Below, piece after piece: positions 1-9,253 of a stretch of 64,000 bases of DNA (positions are counted from its first letter, which is position 1; each line of letters begins with the position of its first letter). The stretch is from Thalassobius sp. I31.1 (lineage in GTDB: Bacteria; Pseudomonadota; Alphaproteobacteria; Rhodobacterales; Rhodobacteraceae), in contig NZ_PWAA01000002.1 of NCBI RefSeq assembly GCF_003031585.1, positions 1 to 64,000 on the forward strand. The letters run 5' to 3'. The notes below the pieces were generated by a model. The model saw only the letters and a program-made list of their open reading frames with translations, searched no databases and was not told the DNA's origin. A program made the position numbers and the translations under genes.

Positions 1-14
1 TGTCCGTTTGCCAT
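1..14 (-). CDS. Start of a gene that leaves the window (partial)
   Basis: On the minus strand an AAAAGGAG Shine-Dalgarno sequence (22-29) is followed after 7 bases by an ATG (12-14) and the codons for Met-Ala-Asn-Gly before the window ends. Only four codons are visible, so no product can be named. It lies downstream of the cysteine-rich ORF at 45-560 and in the same direction, so the two could share a transcript. Confidence 0.4.
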
Positions 15-44
15 TTCCGTTCTCCTTTTCGGCAAAATACCAAG

Positions 45-560
45 TTAAAGGAACGGAACAAATACGGGACAAGTCCAAACTGGCCCTTCCAGAAGCCCGT
101 TTTGAGTGATCAGCCGGTCAAGCTCAGACTCGAAGTGCTTGTTCGAAAGAACATTGAAAGACACATCGCAGTCGTGATTGCCCTGCTGGTGATGGCACAC
201 CAGAGACTTCCCGTCTTCCCACTGATGGGGATCCTTCGAATATTCGAGCGCAGTCGAGACAACCTGAGCATCTTGGTCGCCCGTGATTGTGTATTTCCCC
301 CTTCCTCTACCCAGGGAAGGATTTGCAGCAAACGCTTTTTGTCTTCTTGCCTGAGCGTTTCTACCTACGAAGGATTGGTGGATGAAATCAGGTGCAACGC
401 CATAGTTCCCGCAGTCGGGATCGTCACAGCAGTTGAGGTTGATTGTATCCCCGATTTCGGGGTAAATTTGAGGGGGAGACAGCTTGGGCACGGACTTCAC
501 AGCGACACAGCCTTTCGTTCTGTTTCGTTTGTTCAAGTCGCCCTCCGCCAGGCAGTGCAC
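45..560 (-). CDS. Cysteine-rich protein of unknown function, possibly a gene remnant
   Basis: The product is about 171 residues and I do not recognise it with certainty. It carries a Cys/His pattern suggesting zinc binding: CCDDPDCGNYG near residue 45, CHHQQGNHDC near residue 122, and a single Cys near the C-terminus where it ends abruptly at WTCPVFVPFL. Such paired Cys clusters occur at the N-terminus of some transposase-type proteins, but that is only a suggestion. The only visible start is a GTG with no Shine-Dalgarno. The frame stays open upstream to about position 670 with coding-like residues (KKKWAEVFGFGSFGQY) but no ATG, so the gene may have lost its 5-prime end. Base composition is lower in GC than the rest of the window. 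Confidence 0.4.
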   Translation of the reverse strand: MHCLAEGDLNKRNRTKGCVAVKSVPKLSPPQIYPEIGDTINLNCCDDPDCGNYGVAPDFIHQSFVGRNAQARRQKAFAANPSLGRGRGKYTITGDQDAQVVSTALEYSKDPHQWEDGKSLVCHHQQGNHDCDVSFNVLSNKHFESELDRLITQNGLLEGPVWTCPVFVPFL

Positions 561-680
561 ATATTGGCCAAAACTTCCAAAACCGAAGACTTCAGCCCAT
601 TTTTTTTTGAAAAGTGTGGTCCCGGGACTTTTCTCCCAGGCTATGGGAAATCTGCTATCAGAAAAAGTTATTCAATAACA

Positions 681-720
681 AACGCCTGCCGAGCGAAAAC
701 TCGGCAGGCGTTGCTTTTGT
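681..720. terminator. Strong hairpin terminator
   Basis: A perfect 13-bp stem (681-693 with 700-712) around a six-base CGAAAA loop is followed by GCTTTT. It lies downstream of the acyl-CoA synthetase gene (minus strand). Its T-tract faces the plus strand, while the minus side has only TGTTATT. Confidence 0.65.
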
Positions 721-737
721 GTCCCAAAATCCGGAAT

Positions 738-766
738 GCGCCACCGCTGTTCCGGGCGCCTTTTTT
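738..766 (+). terminator. Second short hairpin with T-tract
   Basis: GCGCC (738-742) pairs with GGCGC (755-759) and is followed by C and six T. An alternative CCGGAA/TTCCGG pairing overlaps it. With the hairpin at 681-712 it forms a double termination zone between the left edge and the acyl-CoA synthetase gene. Confidence 0.4.
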
Positions 767-785
767 ATAAGGTCTGAGAATACTA

Positions 786-2675
786 TTAGTTGGCCCATTC
801 CCAGGGCCGCGTAAATTTACCCAGACAATCAACAACAGCCTGATCCGCAACATCACCTGTCTTCACAAGCTGCGCAACAAGCCCGCGTTTTTTATCGTCA
901 ATCACCACAGTCACCTGCGCCGCAATCCCTGCCTCTGTCAGGGCCGCATTGTAAATCCGGGTAATCGCACTTTTACGCAGGTCCGGTTTAAACACCTTAC
1001 CCACCGCTGTTTTCGGCAATTCAGCCATGATTTCGATATACTTCGGATTCGCAGCACGTTCGTGGATGTGCTCTTTCGCATAAGCCATCAGTTCCTCTGA
1101 GGTCACGGACGCGCCTTCCACCAGCTCAACATAGGCACAGGGGATCTCACCGGCATGCCCATCGGGTTGACCAATGGCACCAACGAAACCAACCGCGGGG
1201 TGACCTGCCAACGCTTCTTCAATCTCGGCGGGGTCAATATTGTGACCGCCACGAATGATCAGATCCTTGGCCCGACCTGTAATAAACAGATAACCTTCCG
1301 CATCAATCCGACCCAGATCGCCCGTGCGCAGATAGACATCATGGTGGAAGAGGTCGTGATTTTTATCGACCTCGGTATAAGTTGACCCCTCAAATACGCC
1401 CGGATTATCAATGCAGATTTCGCCGATCTCATCAGTGTCACATTCAACCGGCCCATCCGGTGAATTCTTCAGGATCTTCACATCACAATGGGGGAAGGTC
1501 ATACCGACCGAACCAGTCTTTTTGTTCCCACCCGGAGGGTTGCAGGAAACCAGGCAGGTTGCTTCTGTCAGACCGTACCCTTCGATGATCTGCACACCGG
1601 TGGCCTCTTCAAAACGGCGATATAGTTCCAATGGCAGTGGCGAAGACCCGGAAAATGCCCCAGATAATGTGGAAATATCCGCATCAATTGGACGCTGCAT
1701 CAGAGCAGAAAGCGCTGTGGGTACGGTGACCAGGAACGTCACCTTATAGCGTTCACAGAGCTTCCAGAAGTTATCAAACACACCGTCACCGCGATAACCG
1801 GCCGGCGTCGGGAAAATCACATGTGACGCTGCGCCGATCATCGACATCATAATCGGATAGACCGCGAAGACATGGAACAGCGGCAACGGACACATGACGT
1901 TATCTTCAGGCCGGAACAGCAGGGTTGACCCCAGCCAGCCGTTGTAAATCATGCCAGAATATTTGTGCTGGGCCACCTTCGGCATGCCTGTTGTGCCGCC
2001 GGTGTGGAAGTAAGCCGCGACGCGATCCTCTTTCTTATCCTCAAAGTCCAGCGTCTTATTCTGTTTCGCCATTTCCGCGTTGAAATCAAGAACGCGCGCA
2101 GAATGACCCGAAGGATTCTTCGGACGGATCAGAGGTACAATCCAGGATTTCGGTGGTGACAGATAACGCAGCAGATCAATCTCAAGTACTGTTTTGACAT
2201 TGGGTGCATCTTTCAGCGCCTCGGCCGCTTTCTGCGGCACATCGGTTTTCGGGAAAGCCTTCAGTGTCACCAGAACCGTCGCATTGGTTTCGCGCAAGAT
2301 AGCCGAAATCTGTTCTGGATCAAGCAGCGGATTGATCGGGCTCACAATCCCCGAAATCATCCCACCCAGCAGCGTATATGCAGTTTCCATCGCGTTCGGC
2401 AGAAGAAAAGCTACAACGTCATTTTCACCGACACCAAGCGAACGAAAAAGATTCGCGGCCTGCACGGATTTTTCATAAACGCCAGTCCAGGTCTCGGTTT
2501 CTGCCTTGTCCTTTGGCCCGGATGTGATCTGATAACTGATCGCATTCCCATTGGGGTTCTTGTCTTTGGCTGAAGCCAGAAAATCATGCATCGTGCGCGG
2601 CAGATCCCGCGCTTCAAAACTTTCGGCTTCCTGTTCGATCTTCAGCAGATCTTCCAGACTGGCAAATTTACCCAT
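786..2675 (-). CDS. Acyl-CoA synthetase (AMP-forming, long-chain fatty acid CoA ligase type)
   Basis: This 629-residue enzyme of the adenylate-forming family should activate a carboxylic acid, probably a fatty acid, with ATP and CoA. The AMP-binding loop FHTGGTTGMPK sits at about residues 223-233, YGLTEAT lies mid-protein, the hinge motif TGDLGRID follows, and the C-terminal catalytic lysine segment is PKTAVGKVFKP. All core motifs are intact. The ATG is preceded on the minus strand by a purine-rich AGGGAGGG. It lacks a signal peptide and is expected in the cytoplasm. It is a single gene in front of two hairpins; the next gene upstream, an ABC exporter, is about 125 bases away and shares its direction. 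The exact chain-length preference cannot be read from sequence; a role with aromatic acids is possible but less likely. Confidence 0.9.
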   Translation of the reverse strand: MGKFASLEDLLKIEQEAESFEARDLPRTMHDFLASAKDKNPNGNAISYQITSGPKDKAETETWTGVYEKSVQAANLFRSLGVGENDVVAFLLPNAMETAYTLLGGMISGIVSPINPLLDPEQISAILRETNATVLVTLKAFPKTDVPQKAAEALKDAPNVKTVLEIDLLRYLSPPKSWIVPLIRPKNPSGHSARVLDFNAEMAKQNKTLDFEDKKEDRVAAYFHTGGTTGMPKVAQHKYSGMIYNGWLGSTLLFRPEDNVMCPLPLFHVFAVYPIMMSMIGAASHVIFPTPAGYRGDGVFDNFWKLCERYKVTFLVTVPTALSALMQRPIDADISTLSGAFSGSSPLPLELYRRFEEATGVQIIEGYGLTEATCLVSCNPPGGNKKTGSVGMTFPHCDVKILKNSPDGPVECDTDEIGEICIDNPGVFEGSTYTEVDKNHDLFHHDVYLRTGDLGRIDAEGYLFITGRAKDLIIRGGHNIDPAEIEEALAGHPAVGFVGAIGQPDGHAGEIPCAYVELVEGASVTSEELMAYAKEHIHERAANPKYIEIMAELPKTAVGKVFKPDLRKSAITRIYNAALTEAGIAAQVTVVIDDKKRGLVAQLVKTGDVADQAVVDCLGKFTRPWEWAN

Positions 2676-2800
2676 CTGTTATTTCCCTCCCTTATGTCCG
2701 TTTTTTATGGACCTTTTGTCACACAATGGTCGCATAAAGGCGGTGACGCAAGCCTGACGCTGCGCCCCCTGCCCTTAATCAGGGGGGAATTTAGACGAAA

Positions 2801-4585
2801 TTAAACCTCTGCAGTGAACTGAAGCTTTGCCAGACGCGCATAAAGCCCGCCTTCTTTGACCAGTTCTTCATGAGTGCCCTGGGCTACGATCCCGCCCTCT
2901 TCGAACACCACAATCCGGTCAGCTTTTTTCACGGTCGCCAGACGGTGCGCCACGATCAGTGTCGTACGGTCCTTCGCCAGATCATCAATCGCCCCCTGCA
3001 CGGCACGTTCGCTTTCGGCGTCCAGAGCAGAAGTTGCCTCATCCAGCAGCAGAACCGGCGCATCCCGCAAAATGGCACGGGCAATTGCAATGCGTTGTTT
3101 CTGACCGCCGGACAGCATCACGCCACGTTCACCAAGTTCCGAATTATATTGCTCTGGCAAAGCCATCAGAAAATCATGCGCTGCAGCGGCTTTTGCGGCG
3201 TCGACTACATCCTGATCACTGGCATCTGGGCGACCGAAACGGATATTATCCATGGCAGAGCCTGCGAAAATCACCGGGTCTTGCGCCACAAGTGCAATAT
3301 GTTGGCGGAAGTCGGCGCGTGTCATGTCTGTCAGATCAAAGCCATCAAGCATAACCTGCCCCTGGTCCGGATCATAAAAACGCAACAACAACTGAAGGAT
3401 GGTCGACTTGCCCGCCCCCGAAGGGCCAACAAGCGCTACGGTTTCCCCCGATTTCACGTCCAGCTGCAGATCCTTCAGCGCAGCTGTATCCGGACGGGAT
3501 GGGTAGTGGAACGTAACATCATTAAAACGGATATCACCCCGGGCGCGCGCGCCAAATGCCTTTGGCGCAATAGGGTCATTCACCTGATCTTCGGTTTCCA
3601 GAAGTTCGATCAGGCGCTCTGTCGCCCCTGCAGCACGCTGCAATTCGCTCCAGATCTCGGACAATGCACCAACGGCACCAGCCACCATAATCGCGTAGAT
3701 CACAAATTGTACGAGTTCCCCGGTGCTCATCAGTTCCGCCTGCACATCGCGCGTCCCGATCCAGAGCACACCGACGACACCCGAAAAGATCAGAAAAATC
3801 ACAATCACGGTCATAATCGCGCGTGTGAAAATCCGTTTTGCCGCCGCACCAAATGCCTTTTCTGTGACATCGTCAAACTGCGCGGTTGTGCGGGTTTCAT
3901 GGGTGTAGGCCTGTACCGTGCCCACCGCCAGAAGTGCCTCTGATGCGGCACCGGAACTTGCAGCGATCCAGTCCTGGTTTTCACGGCTGAGCTTGCGCAG
4001 TCGCCGCCCCAGAACAATAATCGGGATCAGAACACCAGGAACGATCAGCAACACAAGCCCGGTCAGTTTGGCGCTGGTAAAAAGCATCAGAACCATTCCG
4101 CCCATGAACATCAGAACATTGCGCAATGCCACGGACAGCGACGACCCAATCACCGATTGGATAATCGTGGTGTCAGTAGTGATACGCGACAGAACTTCGC
4201 CGGTCAGGGTCTTTTCATAAAACTCAGGGGAAAGAGAAATCACACGCGCAAAAACGGCCTTACGCATATCAGCGACGATACGTTCACCCAGGCGTGTAAC
4301 CAGAAAATAGCGCAGCCCAGTGCCAACAGCCAAAAGGGCGGCAACAAGGATCGCAGCACCAAAATACTGATCCAGAAGATGTGTTTCCCCATCCGTGAAG
4401 CCATCTACGACCCGGCGTACGGCGATTGGCAGGATCAAAGAAAGAGCCGCTGTCGCAGTCAAAGCCAGCAACGTCAGCAGCACCTGAAGCCGATAAGGTT
4501 TTACAAAAGGTGACAACCCGCGCAGCGCACTGATTTGTTTTGACTTTTCGCGATCTTCTGCAGAAGCTTCCGACGTATTTGCCAT
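2801..4585 (-). CDS. ABC exporter, fused membrane and ATPase domains (MsbA-like)
   Basis: This is a 594-residue half-transporter, counted from the ATG at 4585 (MANTSEASAEDRE), which I prefer over an in-frame ATG 29 codons further upstream because the intervening residues look non-coding. The N-terminal half has about six membrane segments. The C-terminal ATPase carries Walker A GPSGAGKST, signature LSGGQKQR, Walker B VLLLDEATSALD and the switch histidine in IVAHRLAT. It should act as a homodimer in the inner membrane. The family includes lipid A flippases and multidrug exporters; the substrate cannot be deduced here. No partner gene is adjacent: ptsP is divergent and the synthetase gene lies downstream. 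Confidence 0.88.
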   Translation of the reverse strand: MANTSEASAEDREKSKQISALRGLSPFVKPYRLQVLLTLLALTATAALSLILPIAVRRVVDGFTDGETHLLDQYFGAAILVAALLAVGTGLRYFLVTRLGERIVADMRKAVFARVISLSPEFYEKTLTGEVLSRITTDTTIIQSVIGSSLSVALRNVLMFMGGMVLMLFTSAKLTGLVLLIVPGVLIPIIVLGRRLRKLSRENQDWIAASSGAASEALLAVGTVQAYTHETRTTAQFDDVTEKAFGAAAKRIFTRAIMTVIVIFLIFSGVVGVLWIGTRDVQAELMSTGELVQFVIYAIMVAGAVGALSEIWSELQRAAGATERLIELLETEDQVNDPIAPKAFGARARGDIRFNDVTFHYPSRPDTAALKDLQLDVKSGETVALVGPSGAGKSTILQLLLRFYDPDQGQVMLDGFDLTDMTRADFRQHIALVAQDPVIFAGSAMDNIRFGRPDASDQDVVDAAKAAAAHDFLMALPEQYNSELGERGVMLSGGQKQRIAIARAILRDAPVLLLDEATSALDAESERAVQGAIDDLAKDRTTLIVAHRLATVKKADRIVVFEEGGIVAQGTHEELVKEGGLYARLAKLQFTAEV

Positions 4586-4897
4586 TTCCGGGCTCTCTTC
4601 AATACAAAGGACATCCACCGGATATCCTGCCTGTTCACTCTCTGGAAAAACTTTCAGCGCACAGGCCAGCATCCCCAGAGCATCCTGATTTCCAAGGGTA
4701 GTTACCAGTTAACCAGGGAAAAACAAGGTTCATTTCGCCGCATTTTCTGTGCCGGGTATCGAACCCGGCAATGACATTCTGTCTATTGCGCCTGCATTTC
4801 CGCCATTGCCGTGTGTGCCCGTCGCATTTGCGGAACTCTGCTCTTTCCCTTGCTACGTAATCTGCCGTACAAAGAGCATAAGGGAGCAAGAACAAAC
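4586..4897. promoter_or_regulatory. Divergent intergenic region between the ABC exporter and ptsP
   Basis: These 312 bases must hold the promoters of both divergent genes. Visible elements are a TTACCAGTTAACC stretch near 4702-4715 and a perfect 8-bp inverted repeat with a five-base ATCGA loop (4750-4757 with 4763-4770). The ptsP Shine-Dalgarno AGGGAG lies at 4881-4886. I see no convincing -35/-10 pair and no additional gene. Confidence 0.4.
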
Positions 4898-7138
4898 ATG
4901 GCACACAGCACAGAAAGTGAGAGCCGCAAACTTCTCGGGCGGTTGCGCGAGATTATGGCGGAAGACAGCGCGGGCCAGGCCCGTCTGGATCAGATCACTG
5001 CACTTGTGGCGGATTCTATGGAAGCCGATGTGTGCTCTATTTATCTGTTCCGCGATGACGATACCCTGGAACTATGTGCAACCCATGGTCTGAACCAGGA
5101 TGCGGTACATCAGACCCGCATGAAGATCGGTGAAGGTCTGGTCGGGCGCGTTGCGAAATATTCCCGTGTGGTCAACACACCGGATGCGCCGTCTGAAAAA
5201 GGCTTCCGCTTTATGCCGGAAACCGGGGAAGAAGTGTTTTCCTCTTTCCTGGGGATCCCGTTGCAGCGTTTGGGTGAACGTCTGGGCGTGGTTGTGGTGC
5301 AGTCCAAAGACGCCCGCGTCTACACCGATGACGAAGTTTACGCGCTGGAAGTCGTCGCCATGGTACTGGCCGAGATGACCGAACTTGGCGCATTCGTCGG
5401 CGAAGGCGCGGCACTTTCGCCCCTGCACAGCCAAGCCGTGATGTTGCGCGGATCAGTGGCGCAGGAAGGTGTGGCAGAAGGCAATGTCTGGCTGCATGAG
5501 GCCCGGGTGGTTGTGACCAACCCGATCGCTGATGATCCGGAAGCCGAACAGGCCCGCCTGCAAGAGGCTGTCGATCAGCTGCGTGTTTCTGTCGATGAGA
5601 TGTTAGATAACGCCATTGGTGGTGACAAAGATCAGGTGCAGGTGCTGGAAGCTTACCGGATGTTTGCCAATTCCAAAGGCTGGATGCGGCGCATGTCGGA
5701 AGACATCAAGCGCGGCTTGTCTGCCGAAGCTGCGGTTGAGAAAGAACAGTCCACCGCACGGGCACGTATGTCTCAGGCCTCGGACGCTTATCTGCGTGAT
5801 CGTCTGCATGATCTGGATGATCTGTCGAACCGCCTGCTGCGTATCCTGACAGGCCAGGGCAGCAATACCGGTGCGGAAATGCCGGAAAACCCAATCCTGA
5901 TTGCACGCAATATCGGCCCGGCTGAACTATTGGATTATGGCCGCAATCTGAAGGGCATCGTGCTGGAGGAAGGCTCTGTCGGTTCTCACGCCACCATCGT
6001 TGCACGCGCCCTGGCGATTCCCTTGCTGATCCATACGGACCGGATCACAATTGAGGCGCTCAACGGCGATCAGATTTTGGTGGATGGCGAACATGGCACC
6101 GTGCATCTGCGCCCGGATGAAAGTGTGGTCTCTGCTTTCCGCGACAAGATTTTGATGCAGGCGGAAGCCCAGGAACGCTACACGTCCATCCGTGATAAAC
6201 CGGCAGAAACCCTGTGCGGTGAAGTGGTCAAACTGACCATGAACGCGGGTCTTATGGCCGATCTGCCCAGCCTGCCGACCTCAGGTGCAGAAGGTGTTGG
6301 CCTGTTCAGAACCGAACTTCAGTTCCTCGTCCGCAATAAAATGCCCAAACGCGCAGAGCTGGCCGCAACCTATGAAACCGTGCTGAATGCGGCGGAAGGT
6401 AAGCCAGTGGTGTTCCGCACGCTTGATATCGGATCAGACAAAGTCCTGCCTTATATGAACCCGCTGGACGAACCGAACCCGGCGCTTGGCTGGCGTGCGA
6501 TCCGTGTGGGCCTTGATAAGCCCGGTGTGATGCGGATGCAGGTACAGGCGCTTTTGCGGGCTGCCAAAGGGCGCCCTCTGTCCGTGATGTTCCCGATGGT
6601 GGCGCAGTTTGAAGAATTCAAACAAGCGCGTGACATCTTCCTGCGCGAAATTGAACGGGAACGCGCGCTTGGGCACACCCTGCCGGAAAACTATGAGATC
6701 GGCACGATGCTTGAAACGCCTAGCCTGGCTTTCGCGCCGCCGCAGTTCTTTAAGATGGCGGATTTCATTTCTATCGGCGGCAACGACCTGAAGCAATTCT
6801 TCTTTGCTGCTGACCGTGAAAATGAACGGGTGCGCAAACGCTATGACACGCTCAGCGTCAGTTTCCTGAACTTCCTCGAAACCATCGTTGCACGCTGTAA
6901 AGAAGGCAATACGCCTTTGTCGTTCTGTGGTGAGGATGCCGGCCGCCCGGTCGAAGCCCTGTGCTTTGCCGCCATGGGCTTGCGGGCGCTGTCCATGCGA
7001 CCGGCCTCTATCGGCCCGGTGAAGCATCGCCTGCGCCGTACAAACCTTCAGGAACTGCGCGCAGTGATTGACCAGGCCCGCGCAGAAGGTGTTGAAACCG
7101 TGCGCCCGGCGGTGCTGGAATATCTGCGTAAAGGATAA
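4898..7138 (+). CDS. ptsP: Phosphoenolpyruvate-protein phosphotransferase of the nitrogen PTS (EI-Ntr)
   Basis: The 746-residue product transfers phosphate from phosphoenolpyruvate to NPr, starting a regulatory phosphorelay that links nitrogen status to metabolism. A GAF domain fills about the first 150 residues. It is followed by the PTS EI N-terminal domain, the phosphohistidine loop GSHATIVAR near residue 363, and a PEP-binding barrel containing GAEGVGLFRTELQFL, DIGSDK and the CGEDAGRP loop. The GAF fusion distinguishes it from the sugar-PTS enzyme I. I start it at the ATG at 4898 (MAHSTES), which has AGGGAG 11 bases upstream; an in-frame start 29 codons earlier is less likely. Its partners (NPr, EIIA-Ntr) are not in the window. 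It converges with the GNAT gene only 8 bases away. Confidence 0.93.
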   Translation: MAHSTESESRKLLGRLREIMAEDSAGQARLDQITALVADSMEADVCSIYLFRDDDTLELCATHGLNQDAVHQTRMKIGEGLVGRVAKYSRVVNTPDAPSEKGFRFMPETGEEVFSSFLGIPLQRLGERLGVVVVQSKDARVYTDDEVYALEVVAMVLAEMTELGAFVGEGAALSPLHSQAVMLRGSVAQEGVAEGNVWLHEARVVVTNPIADDPEAEQARLQEAVDQLRVSVDEMLDNAIGGDKDQVQVLEAYRMFANSKGWMRRMSEDIKRGLSAEAAVEKEQSTARARMSQASDAYLRDRLHDLDDLSNRLLRILTGQGSNTGAEMPENPILIARNIGPAELLDYGRNLKGIVLEEGSVGSHATIVARALAIPLLIHTDRITIEALNGDQILVDGEHGTVHLRPDESVVSAFRDKILMQAEAQERYTSIRDKPAETLCGEVVKLTMNAGLMADLPSLPTSGAEGVGLFRTELQFLVRNKMPKRAELAATYETVLNAAEGKPVVFRTLDIGSDKVLPYMNPLDEPNPALGWRAIRVGLDKPGVMRMQVQALLRAAKGRPLSVMFPMVAQFEEFKQARDIFLREIERERALGHTLPENYEIGTMLETPSLAFAPPQFFKMADFISIGGNDLKQFFFAADRENERVRKRYDTLSVSFLNFLETIVARCKEGNTPLSFCGEDAGRPVEALCFAAMGLRALSMRPASIGPVKHRLRRTNLQELRAVIDQARAEGVETVRPAVLEYLRKG

Positions 7139-7145
7139 CTGCGGA

Positions 7146-7634
7146 TCACTGCCGCGCTTTATCTACCATCCCGGTAATGCCCTGCCAGGCACCGGCCTGT
7201 AATTCCAGCCCCAACACGCGTTCGGGGTTGGTGGGTGGCGGCATGATGACATCATCAAGCTTCACGAACCCAAAACGACGATAGTAGGGTTCATCCCCCA
7301 CAAGCATGACCCGGCCCCAACCTGTTTCCCGGGCAACTTCAAGGCTGTGACGCATAAGAGATCCGCCCAGTCCCTCGCCCTGGTGTGTGGGGTGAACAGC
7401 CACAGGCCCCAGCAGCAGCACCCGTTTGCCACTGACATCCACCGGCCAGTACCGGATCGCGCCAGCCAGGATGTTCTCTTCATCCCGGGCAATGATGGAA
7501 AGTTGTTCAACAGGCGGAATATTGTCACGCAGACGATAAGAAGACAGGGCTTCACGCCCTGGAGCAAAACAAAGGTCATAGAGGGCTTCGACTTCCCACC
7601 AGTCCTCTGCACATTCCTGCCGCAGCTCAATCAT
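7146..7634 (-). CDS. GNAT family N-acetyltransferase
   Basis: This 162-residue protein is a single GNAT domain, close to the length usual for the family. The acetyl-CoA-binding region is visible as VAVHPTHQGEGLGGSLM, preceded by the beta-strand motif VLLLGPVAV, and the C-terminal part contains GDEPYYRRFGFVKL, typical of the COG3153 group. The substrate is unknown; relatives acetylate small amines or protein N-termini. The ATG at 7634 has GAGGGA upstream. The gene is divergent from the flavin-reductase-like gene (98 bases between them) and converges with ptsP. Confidence 0.85.
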   Translation of the reverse strand: MIELRQECAEDWWEVEALYDLCFAPGREALSSYRLRDNIPPVEQLSIIARDEENILAGAIRYWPVDVSGKRVLLLGPVAVHPTHQGEGLGGSLMRHSLEVARETGWGRVMLVGDEPYYRRFGFVKLDDVIMPPPTNPERVLGLELQAGAWQGITGMVDKARQ

Positions 7635-7731
7635 CTGCGTCCCTCACACAGTTTTCCACCCTCAGCATCTGGACCTTCGCCCGATGCGTCATTACCTCTG
7701 AGTAAACCGCAATTCCCCCGAAGGAAAGCAG

Positions 7732-8337
7732 ATGTTCTATCGCCCCCAGGATGGCCACGGCCTGCCTCATAACCCCATTAATGCCCTCATTACCCCACGC
7801 CCCATTGGCTGGATCTCGACACGTGATGGTCAGGGCCGCGATAACCTGGCCCCCTATTCGTTTTTCAACGGCGTCGCCTATGAGCCGCCGCAAGTGATGT
7901 TCGCCACGACATCTGCCAAAGCAGACCGGGGTGAAACCAAGGACAGCGCAGCAGGGATTGAAGAAACCGGGGTGTTCTGTGTGAATATCGTTGGGTTTCA
8001 GATGCGCGACGCCATGAACGCAAGCTCTGCCGCTTTGCCCGCCGGGGACGATGAATTTCTGCACGCAGGCCTGCCCAAAGCAGAATGTTCAGAACTCAAC
8101 TGCCCCCGTGTAGCCGACGCCCCGGCAGCACTGGAATGCAAACTGACAAAAATCGTGCAACTGCCGGGCGAAGCAAACCGGGTGGTTTTTGGCGAAGTCA
8201 TCGGCGTACATATGCGCGATGACTGCATGACAGACGGCATGTTTGATGCGACAAAATATCAACCCCTGGCCCGTATGGGATATCGTGATTACGCGAAGGT
8301 GGATGAGGTCTTTACCCTTGCGCGTCCCGATGATTAA
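7732..8337 (+). CDS. Flavin reductase-like domain protein (FMN-binding split barrel)
   Basis: The 201-residue product matches the flavin reductase-like family, which binds FMN and often supplies reduced flavin to a partner oxygenase. Typical elements are the N-terminal NPINALITPRPIGWISTRD segment, the APYSFFN motif that contacts flavin, and TGVFCVNIV in the central strand. No oxygenase partner is adjacent. AAGGAA lies seven bases before the ATG. It is followed after 37 bases by mtnP in the same direction, so co-transcription with the adenine-salvage operon is possible, though the gap and independent ribosome site leave this open. Confidence 0.85.
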   Translation: MFYRPQDGHGLPHNPINALITPRPIGWISTRDGQGRDNLAPYSFFNGVAYEPPQVMFATTSAKADRGETKDSAAGIEETGVFCVNIVGFQMRDAMNASSAALPAGDDEFLHAGLPKAECSELNCPRVADAPAALECKLTKIVQLPGEANRVVFGEVIGVHMRDDCMTDGMFDATKYQPLARMGYRDYAKVDEVFTLARPDD

Positions 8338-8374
8338 ATCTGCCTGAATTTAAGCACATGAAGGAGCTGCCCCG

Positions 8375-9253
8375 ATGACCACAGAAACCATGATTGGCGT
8401 GATCGGGGGCTCTGGCCTCTATGAAATTGACGGGCTGGAAAATGCGACCTGGCAGGCGGTGGACAGCCCCTGGGGCACACCATCAGATGAGATCCTGACC
8501 GGCACACTCAATGGCGTGAAGATGGCCTTCCTGCCGCGGCATGGACGTGGCCATGTGCATTCGCCATCCACGGTGCCGTATCGCGCCAATATTGATGCGA
8601 TGAAACGTCTGGGCGTGACGGATGTGATCTCTGTTTCTGCCTGCGGATCCTTCCGCGAAGAAATGGCACCAGGTGATTTTGTGGTGGTGGATCAGTTCAT
8701 TGACCGCACCTTCGCACGTGAAAAGTCATTCTTTGGGACCGGTTGTGTCGCCCATGTGTCCGTGGCCCACCCCACCTGTCCCCGTCTCAGCGCCGTCTGC
8801 CGTCAGGCAGGAGAAGCGGCTGGGATCACCATGCACAACGGCGGCACCTATCTGGCGATGGAAGGCCCGCAGTTTTCGACCCTTGCGGAAAGCAAAATGT
8901 ATCGCGAAAGCTGGGGGTGTGATGTGATTGGCATGACCAACATGCCCGAAGCCAAACTCGCCCGTGAGGCCGAGCTTTGCTATGCCTCTATCGCGATGAT
9001 CACTGATTATGACAGCTGGCATCCGGATCACGGCGAAGTTGACGTGACCGAGATTATCAAAACCCTGATGGGCAATGCTGACAAGGGGCGCGATATGGTG
9101 GCACGTCTGCCAGATCTTCTGGGTGCAGACCGCGCGCCTTGTGATCATGGCTGTGACCGCGCACTGGAATTCGCCATCCTGACCGCACCGGACAAACGCG
9201 ATCCCGCGCTGACGGCAAAACTTGATGCGGTGGCTGGGCGTGTGTTGATGTGA
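8375..9253 (+). CDS. mtnP: S-methyl-5-prime-thioadenosine phosphorylase
   Basis: The 292-residue enzyme phosphorolyses 5-methylthioadenosine, a by-product of polyamine and acyl-homoserine-lactone synthesis, into adenine and 5-methylthioribose 1-phosphate. Diagnostic segments are GVIGGSGLYEIDGLE at the N-terminus, the phosphate/ribose region FLPRHGRGHVHSPS, and MTNMPEAKLAREAELCYA near the substrate site. AAGGAG lies eight bases before the ATG. The stop overlaps the GTG start of the next gene, so it heads a coupled operon that ends with apt, whose product would consume the adenine released here. Confidence 0.93.
   Translation: MTTETMIGVIGGSGLYEIDGLENATWQAVDSPWGTPSDEILTGTLNGVKMAFLPRHGRGHVHSPSTVPYRANIDAMKRLGVTDVISVSACGSFREEMAPGDFVVVDQFIDRTFAREKSFFGTGCVAHVSVAHPTCPRLSAVCRQAGEAAGITMHNGGTYLAMEGPQFSTLAESKMYRESWGCDVIGMTNMPEAKLAREAELCYASIAMITDYDSWHPDHGEVDVTEIIKTLMGNADKGRDMVARLPDLLGADRAPCDHGCDRALEFAILTAPDKRDPALTAKLDAVAGRVLM

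Noticed and set aside
2765-2786. CCCCCTG/CAGGGGG hairpin downstream of the ABC exporter gene
   Set aside because: It lacks a T-tract on the minus strand, so it cannot be called a terminator with confidence.
4750-4770. Hairpin whose minus-strand sequence (CCGGGTTCGATACCCGG) looks like a tRNA T-arm
   Set aside because: No matching acceptor stem, D-arm or anticodon arm is found at the expected distance upstream, and no CCA-type end follows. It is treated as a simple inverted repeat.
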